Shown piece after piece: positions 59,216 to 64,000 of a stretch of 64,000 nucleotides of DNA. The DNA comes from Pelagicoccus enzymogenes (GTDB lineage: Bacteria > Verrucomicrobiota > Verrucomicrobiia > Opitutales > Opitutaceae). Positions within the stretch are counted from its first letter, which is position 1. Each line of letters begins with the position of its first letter. The position numbers and the translations under genes are program-made. Where the stretch lies: NCBI RefSeq assembly GCF_014803405.1, contig NZ_JACYFG010000042.1, positions 1 to 64,000 of the forward strand, given 5' to 3'. The notes below the pieces were generated by a model. It worked only from the letters and a program-made list of their open reading frames with translations. It made no database searches and had not been told where the DNA came from.

Positions 59216-60583
59216 CTAGTTTTGCCCGGTGGACGCTTTGGCTGCTTGTTCGATTTGAGTGTAAAGGGATTTGGTCGTTTCGTTCGAATCGAGCTGAAGC
59301 GCGCGGCCGACGAATGTTTGCGATTCAGCGAAGCGTTCCTCTTCAATGAGGAATTTTATGCGTGTCATTAAGGCATTGTATTCGGATTTTGGATCCATTT
59401 CAGCCCGGTCTAGGAGAAGGTACGCTTTGGCGAGGTTTCCGTTTTCTGCATGGAGGCGCGCCAAGCGGATGAGCGTGTTTCCGTTGGTAGGGTTGATGGT
59501 TTCGGCTTCCTCCAAGAGGGCAATCGCATTCGCGGTGTCGCCTGCGTGGGCGGCGAGGTCTGCTCCTACCACTTTGAAGTCGCTGAGCGCTTCGGAGCTG
59601 AGCTCCTCGCCGGAGGGGTCGATCATGGAGTAGAGTTGCTGAGCCGATTCCATCTCTTTGTTGTAGGAGAGGAGCTTGGCGGCTTGGATGAGGAAGTTCG
59701 TGTCGCCGGGACGAGCGTAGGCGGCAGCCTCCAAGTAGGCGTCGCGAGCGGGTATCCACATTTCAAGCTTACCGTACAGGCCGCCGAGAAGGTAGAGGGA
59801 CTGGAAGTCGATGTCGCCGAGGGAACGGATGATTTCCAAGTTTCGCGCCGCCTTTTCGTAGTCTTTCATGCCCAAGTAGGCATTGGTCTGGGCCAGCCAG
59901 TATTCGGCGTGACGGGGACGTCTGGCGATGAGTTCGTCCTGCATGCGAATGGCTTCGACGTAGCGTTCCGCCTTGAGATAGGTTTGGGCCTTTCCTTCTA
60001 GCCAATCGAGGTTGTTAGGCTCGGCCAACACGGCGCGGTTGTAGGCGACTTCGGCTGAGATGTAGTTGCCCTCGGCGAAGTGGCAGTAGCCAAGCATTCC
60101 GAAGGTACCGCTTTTTGAGTCTCCCAGTTCCACGGCTTTGAGAAAGGCGATCAAGGCGCTTTTGGTATCGCCAGACTTGAGCTTGAGTACACCGAGGTTG
60201 GTCCAAGCTCTTTGGAAGTCCGGGAAGGCCTCGATCGCTGCCTTGTATTGGTTTTCCGCGAGCAGAAACTCGTTGTTCTCGAAGTAGATGTTTCCCAGCA
60301 GGTAGTTGAAGGAAGCGCTGTGCTTCTCTTCGGAATTGACCATGCTTTGCAGGAAGTTCTGGGCCTGTGTCTTGTTGATGCGGATCAGGGGAGCGACCTT
60401 TTTAAGCATGACCACTTCGATGTCGTTCAGTGGCGGTTCTTTTTCGGAGAGAACGCCGTAGGTCGCGGTGAATCGCTTCATGAACTCGTCGCTTGCGAGA
60501 TCGGGTTCGCCCATTTCGCGGGCGTTGGATACGATCGCGGAGAGAGCCAGGGTGGCAATGGCGAGTGAACGGAGGATACTCAT
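59216..60583 (-). CDS. TPR-repeat protein of the TonB2-type system
   Basis: This 455-residue exported protein has a signal peptide (about 1-22, ending VSNA) and about nine to ten tetratricopeptide repeats, e.g. FNYLLGNIYFENNEFLLAEN, AWTNLGVLKLKSGDTKSALI, and NTLIRLARLHAENGNLAKAY. It is the last gene of the ExbB-ExbD-TonB operon, overlapping tonB by 4 bases. TPR proteins take this place in TonB2-like clusters; the role is likely a periplasmic scaffold. Confidence 0.85.
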   Translation of the reverse strand: MSILRSLAIATLALSAIVSNAREMGEPDLASDEFMKRFTATYGVLSEKEPPLNDIEVVMLKKVAPLIRINKTQAQNFLQSMVNSEEKHSASFNYLLGNIYFENNEFLLAENQYKAAIEAFPDFQRAWTNLGVLKLKSGDTKSALIAFLKAVELGDSKSGTFGMLGYCHFAEGNYISAEVAYNRAVLAEPNNLDWLEGKAQTYLKAERYVEAIRMQDELIARRPRHAEYWLAQTNAYLGMKDYEKAARNLEIIRSLGDIDFQSLYLLGGLYGKLEMWIPARDAYLEAAAYARPGDTNFLIQAAKLLSYNKEMESAQQLYSMIDPSGEELSSEALSDFKVVGADLAAHAGDTANAIALLEEAETINPTNGNTLIRLARLHAENGNLAKAYLLLDRAEMDPKSEYNALMTRIKFLIEEERFAESQTFVGRALQLDSNETTKSLYTQIEQAAKASTGQN

Positions 60584-61275
60584 ATGGAGAAAGGGCTTTT
60601 GTTGGAGGAAGGAATGTAGGTTCCTTTGCGTCGAACGATGCACTGGACCGGCTTGCCGTCTTTCTTTGCGACCTTGAAGCGGTGTCCGCGTACGAATTCG
60701 ACGATGAGTGGAATGGCGGCTGGATAAGGTGTATCGATAATGTGGATATCAGTTGCTCGTCCGCGTAGGTCGATGCGGCAAATGTAGGTGAAGGGGACAG
60801 GTTTAGTGGTGTTGGCGATGAGCTTGCCGGGGATGGAGAGGTTGGGGCGATAGGAGACAGAGGGCTTTTCGGTGACGTCCTTGTAGTCGTAGACGGCGAG
60901 GTCCTCTATGCCGTCTGTTTCGAAGTTTTCGATGGTCTCTGCGACGTTCACGCTGTTTTGCGTGAGTTTTTTGGGGGTGAGGCCGAAGTCCACGTCGAGG
61001 AAGCCGAGAGGGACGTCGGCGGGTCCTGAGGTGGCAGGAAGATTGAAGCTTATGGATACCTGAGTCTTCTTGGGTGGGACCTTAGCGGGGGGAGGGGGCG
61101 GAGGCGGAGGGAGGTGGAATTCGGTAATGGGCGCGGGCTCCTCTGGAGGCGTGAAGTCGATTCCGAGTTGGGTGACTCCCATGGAGAGAAAAACGATGGC
61201 TGCGAGCATGGCCCCACCGAGAAAGGTGATCGGGTTGCGTTTGCTTTTTTGCAGGCGTTTTTCCAGCGCGTTCAT
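60580..61275 (-). CDS. tonB: TonB-type energy transducer
   Basis: This 231-residue protein has a short cytoplasmic start, a membrane anchor (ITFLGGAMLAAIVFLSMGV), a Pro-rich linker (EFHLPPPPPPPPAKVPPKK), and a C-terminal region that resembles TonB loosely (TYICRIDLRGRATDIHII, PLIVEFVRGHRFKVA). It carries energy from the ExbB-ExbD motor to outer-membrane receptors. A TTG at 61290 is another possible start. No clear ribosome-binding site was seen at either. Confidence 0.8.
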   Translation of the reverse strand: MNALEKRLQKSKRNPITFLGGAMLAAIVFLSMGVTQLGIDFTPPEEPAPITEFHLPPPPPPPPAKVPPKKTQVSISFNLPATSGPADVPLGFLDVDFGLTPKKLTQNSVNVAETIENFETDGIEDLAVYDYKDVTEKPSVSYRPNLSIPGKLIANTTKPVPFTYICRIDLRGRATDIHIIDTPYPAAIPLIVEFVRGHRFKVAKKDGKPVQCIVRRKGTYIPSSNKSPFSI

Positions 61276-61290
61276 GTAGGGGATTGTCAA

Positions 61291-61692
61291 CTACTGGTCT
61301 GTAGCGAAGTGGATTCGTTTGGCTCCGGCAGCTTTTGCTTCTCCGTAAACGCGAGCGAAAGCTCCGTGGCTGGCGGAAGCGTCGGCTTGGATGATGACGT
61401 CTGACTCTTCGGTTGCGAGGATGCGTTGGATGCGGGGGCGAACTCCGGAAACTCCGATTTCCTCGCCTCCGTAGTAGACGCGGTCGCCGTCGGAAATAGC
61501 GATCAAGATCGAATTTTTATCGAGGGCTTGGGCGGAGGCGGCCTGCGGCTTGTTGACTTCTATGCCGCTCTCCTCGACGAAGACCGTGGTGACGATGAAG
61601 AAGATGAGAAGGATGAAAATGCAGTCGATCATCGGAGACAGGTTGATGTCGACGTTGTCTGCTCGGTCGTTTGCTGATTTGCGGCGTCTCAT
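61291..61692 (-). CDS. exbD: ExbD/TolR-family biopolymer transport protein
   Basis: This 133-residue protein has a single N-terminal membrane segment with Asp23 ([21 protein letters not shown], given in parts as NLSPMID and LLIFFIV), the essential proton-carrying residue of ExbD. The C-terminal part is periplasmic ([21 protein letters not shown]). It is coupled by ATGA to exbB. Confidence 0.93.
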   Translation of the reverse strand: MRRRKSANDRADNVDINLSPMIDCIFILLIFFIVTTVFVEESGIEVNKPQAASAQALDKNSILIAISDGDRVYYGGEEIGVSGVRPRIQRILATEESDVIIQADASASHGAFARVYGEAKAAGAKRIHFATDQ

Positions 61693-62204
61693 TGTGGAAG
61701 CTTTCTTTTCAGGGTCTCTATCTCGAGCTCTAGGAGTTGAAGATCCTTGGACCGGTAGATGCGGCTGATCAACTGGGTCAGGAAAAGTCCGAAGATCGCA
61801 ATCATGAGTCCGGTTTGGGTGGTAATGAGGGCGACTTTTACGCCGTCCGCGACCGCCTTGGTCGTGTCTTGACCTGCCTCGGCTCCGATCCCCTTGAACG
61901 TGTCCAGCATGCCGATGACGGTTCCAAGGAGACCGAGGAGGGGCGCGGCCACGATGAGGACGTTGGCGTAGGTGAGCTGGGTTCGCACTAGCTGGGAAAG
62001 GTGGTCGCGAAAGTCTTGGATCGCGCCGTGCGACTGATCCTGTGATTGCTCCATGAATACGGATCGAGCATCCAGCCTGTTGGTGAAGAGGAACAAGCCG
62101 ATCACGTTACGGTAGAGCAGGAACGCCAAGAGCAGGAGGGCGACCATGATAGGGCCTCCGCTGAGGATGGTGGCCCAGACGGTGTTCAACCAATCGATGT
62201 TCAT
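61689..62204 (-). CDS. exbB: ExbB/TolQ-family proton channel protein
   Basis: This 171-residue membrane protein has three membrane segments with the family motif [21 protein letters not shown] and [23 protein letters not shown]. It forms the inner-membrane motor with ExbD. The short length is normal for the ExbB2 type. Overlaps both neighbours by 4 bases. Confidence 0.93.
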   Translation of the reverse strand: MNIDWLNTVWATILSGGPIMVALLLLAFLLYRNVIGLFLFTNRLDARSVFMEQSQDQSHGAIQDFRDHLSQLVRTQLTYANVLIVAAPLLGLLGTVIGMLDTFKGIGAEAGQDTTKAVADGVKVALITTQTGLMIAIFGLFLTQLISRIYRSKDLQLLELEIETLKRKLPQ

Positions 62205-63625
62205 TGCTCGGTTTCCTTGGAAGGTTTGTGGGCGAACACGAGACGGCTGAAATCGGTTGCGATCTGTTCCATGGAACCGATGCGGCTTCGCATGATCCGA
62301 GTGAAAATTCCATGGAAAATAAGAGCAGGAATGGCGACGATGAGTCCGAGCTCTGTGGTCACCAGCGCTTCCGAGATTCCTGAGGATAAGGACTTAGCGT
62401 CGCCGGTGCCGAATACTTCGATGAGGGTGAAGGTCTTGATCATGCCAACGACGGTTCCGAGAAGTCCCATGAGCGGCGCGACCGCCGCTGTTGTGGCCAG
62501 AATGGGAAGGAACCGTTCGAGTTGCGGGCGGAAGCGAAGGATGGATGATTCCATAGCGTCCAATTGAGTGTCGGTGTCTGTCCTAGAAAATTCGATACCG
62601 AGCGTGAGCATCTTGTGGATGGGACCTTTCAAACTTTCGATCTTTGATTTGGCGTCATCGATGGCGCCGCTTGCGGCGGTTTTGGCGATGCTGGCCAGGT
62701 CACCCGGTTCTCGGACGCTTAGGCTGCGGAGGTCGATCAACTTGAATAGGGAGACGAGGATCGCCACCGCTCCAAGCAGGAGGATGGCGTAGCCGACCCA
62801 CCCCCCTTTGGAAATGTGTTCGGCGACGGTACCTTTAGCCCTCTTGAGCACGAGGGCGTTGCCGAGGGAACTGTCAAGTGGAAGCAAGCCGCTCCCGGTC
62901 GCGAGCACGCTTCGCAGTTTCTCGGCGTCCGCTAGGGCTATGGTCGAGAGTCCAGGTTCGATGGTGCCGGAGTTGAAGCGCAAGGGGCCCGCGTCGGTGC
63001 CTTCGGAGTCGCTGAAGAATGCGACAGGTCCAATGACGGCGATTTGGCCGGTTTTGACACCTCCAAGGGGAGTGATGGCCTTGCCTTCGAATTGGCGTCC
63101 TCCAACGAGGGCTTCCTGGCGGGCGATGCCCAGTTCGAGGGCTTGGAAGAGAATGGGGAGGCGATCTGCGGGGTTGTCGGGGGCGTTGTTTAGGGTCTCG
63201 CGAGTTTCTCTCAGTGGATCGAGGTAGAGCTGGTCCTCCGAGATGTGGATGCGGCTTTCGAAGTTGGTGAGGTACTCGGAAAGGACGCCTTGCGAGTATT
63301 GGGATTGGGTATCCAGCGCTTTGATACGGTTTTGCAACTCGTCCAGTTGGAGCTTGTCCTCGGTTGCATTTCGCCGGGCTATCAGTTCGCTCTGTCGCAG
63401 CTTTACGAGACTGTTCTCGAGCTTGTTAATCTCGCGTACGAATTCTAGCTTCTCCGACTGCGTCTCTTGGAGGAAGGCCTGGTACTCGTCCAAGCTCGCT
63501 TCGATCTTCTCTTGGGTGCGCCCGATAAGTACGGCAAACTCAGCTTCGGCTTGCCCGTAGGAGAGTGAAGCTGAGGCTGTGGTCAGGAGCATAAGAGCGA
63601 CCTTGATGCTTTGGGGGAGGATCAC
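62201..63625 (-). CDS. Large MotA/TolQ/ExbB protein, TtpC-like
   Basis: This 474-residue protein has a signal peptide (1-24), a periplasmic coiled-coil region (about 30-115, ending KALDTQSQYSQGVLSEYL), a globular part, and a C-terminal TolQ/ExbB domain (about 270-460: GWVGYAILLLGAVAILVSL, LATTAAVAPLMGLLGTVVGM). Vibrio TonB2 systems need such an extra ExbB-like protein, TtpC. It is the second gene of the operon, overlapping the DUF3450 gene by 4 bases. Confidence 0.88.
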   Translation of the reverse strand: MILPQSIKVALMLLTTASASLSYGQAEAEFAVLIGRTQEKIEASLDEYQAFLQETQSEKLEFVREINKLENSLVKLRQSELIARRNATEDKLQLDELQNRIKALDTQSQYSQGVLSEYLTNFESRIHISEDQLYLDPLRETRETLNNAPDNPADRLPILFQALELGIARQEALVGGRQFEGKAITPLGGVKTGQIAVIGPVAFFSDSEGTDAGPLRFNSGTIEPGLSTIALADAEKLRSVLATGSGLLPLDSSLGNALVLKRAKGTVAEHISKGGWVGYAILLLGAVAILVSLFKLIDLRSLSVREPGDLASIAKTAASGAIDDAKSKIESLKGPIHKMLTLGIEFSRTDTDTQLDAMESSILRFRPQLERFLPILATTAAVAPLMGLLGTVVGMIKTFTLIEVFGTGDAKSLSSGISEALVTTELGLIVAIPALIFHGIFTRIMRSRIGSMEQIATDFSRLVFAHKPSKETEQ

Positions 63626-64000
63626 TTCTCACCTCCTTCGTTTTGGAAGGTGAAAGGCACGCTCACAAGTTTGGGGTCGATGGTTTTGTCGTAGACATCG
63701 AAGAGTGATTTGATGGCAGTTTGCCGTTCGGGGCTGGTGGCGGGGGTCCATTGCCATTCTCCTTCATGGGGAGTGATGACCCATGCCTTTGAGCCGTCTA
63801 CGTTTGAGGCGTAGGCGCCGGCGAGTCCCCAATAGAGGACTCGTACCTCTATGACGCTGCCATCATCGAGTTCCTTGATTGTGTGAGCGAGGGTCAGGTC
63901 ATTGTTGAATTCGTCGATCAAGGTAGATATCGCCACGACGTTTTGCAGGCGATTTGGAGTGGGGACCTTGGTGCCGTTGGCCTTGGGAATCTTTCTGAGG
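63622..64000 (-). CDS. DUF3450 protein, C-terminal part (cut by window edge)
   Basis: The frame is open to the edge of the window, so only the last 125 residues are seen. The visible piece has LQNVVAISTLIDEFNNDLTL and VLYWGLAGAYASNVDGSKAW, then EWQWTPATSPERQTAIKSLF, which fit the end of DUF3450 proteins that precede TtpC in TonB2-type clusters. These are exported, coiled-coil proteins of unknown role. Confidence 0.8.
   Translation of the reverse strand, partial: LRKIPKANGTKVPTPNRLQNVVAISTLIDEFNNDLTLAHTIKELDDGSVIEVRVLYWGLAGAYASNVDGSKAWVITPHEGEWQWTPATSPERQTAIKSLFDVYDKTIDPKLVSVPFTFQNEGGEK

Noticed and set aside
1-64000. CRISPR arrays, rRNA and tRNA genes
   Set aside because: No regularly spaced repeats of CRISPR type were seen; no rRNA stretch or convincing cloverleaf was found by eye. 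A tRNAscan or Infernal run would be decisive.

Overview
The window looks like chromosome of a Verrucomicrobiota bacterium, most likely class Opitutae (Puniceicoccales-like). This is inferred from several signs: an exported protein ending in a VPD-type C-terminal sorting signal (48075-48815), a GbsR/MarR-type regulator heading an exopolysaccharide operon, a diphosphate-type phosphofructokinase, and many palindromic intergenic repeats. No rRNA, tRNA or CRISPR array was found, so the assignment rests on gene content only.

Layout. 1-3.9 kb is a plastic edge: an IS110-family transposase, a VapBC toxin-antitoxin pair, a DUF4143-type ATPase gene broken by an in-frame TAG, and two related 84-nt coding remnants on either side of it. 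3.9-26.1 kb is one long minus-strand polysaccharide operon of 21 genes. It runs from the GbsR-like regulator through WecB and WecC (UDP-ManNAcA supply), VioA-like aminotransferase, VioF-like formyltransferase and a GT56 transferase (formylated dTDP-4-amino-4,6-dideoxyhexose branch), a methyltransferase, Wzx, Wzy, two glycosyltransferases, the amidotransferase trio WbuX/HisH2/HisF2 (acetamidino-sugar branch), a fused dehydrogenase, a GT4 transferase, a heparinase II/III-like protein, an epimerase/reductase, a LmbE deacetylase, the initiating sugar-phosphate transferase and a second, atypical formyltransferase. Nearly all junctions overlap or are a few bases apart. The product is probably a Wzx/Wzy-dependent capsule or O-antigen carrying amino, amidino, formyl and uronic acid sugars. 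The middle of the operon (about 13.4-23.1 kb) is visibly more AT-rich than the flanks.

26-36 kb: a second VapBC-like module lies between two copies of a roughly 300-bp direct repeat. Then come a UDP-glucuronate-epimerase-like gene, a large SWIM/SNF2 helicase, and the GDP-fucose genes gmd and fcl separated by a GxxExxY (PD-(D/E)XK-like) gene bounded by imperfect direct repeats. A GNAT acetyltransferase follows, preceded by a structured leader that ends in a terminator-like hairpin.

36.6-59 kb is mostly housekeeping and envelope genes: S41 peptidase, a LolA-like protein, a DUF4399 protein, a YjgN-like/M48 peptidase pair, a membrane-AsmA fusion, flavin reductase, Tex with an RGG tail, the sorting-signal protein, a 5'-nucleotidase split into two genes, glycyl-tRNA synthetase between two phosphofructokinase paralogues (one with its catalytic Asp replaced by Asn), and an NhaC antiporter with xdhC and mocA.

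59.2-64 kb is a minus-strand TonB2-type energy-transduction operon: DUF3450 (cut by the window edge), TtpC-like MotA/TolQ/ExbB, ExbB, ExbD, TonB and a TPR protein.
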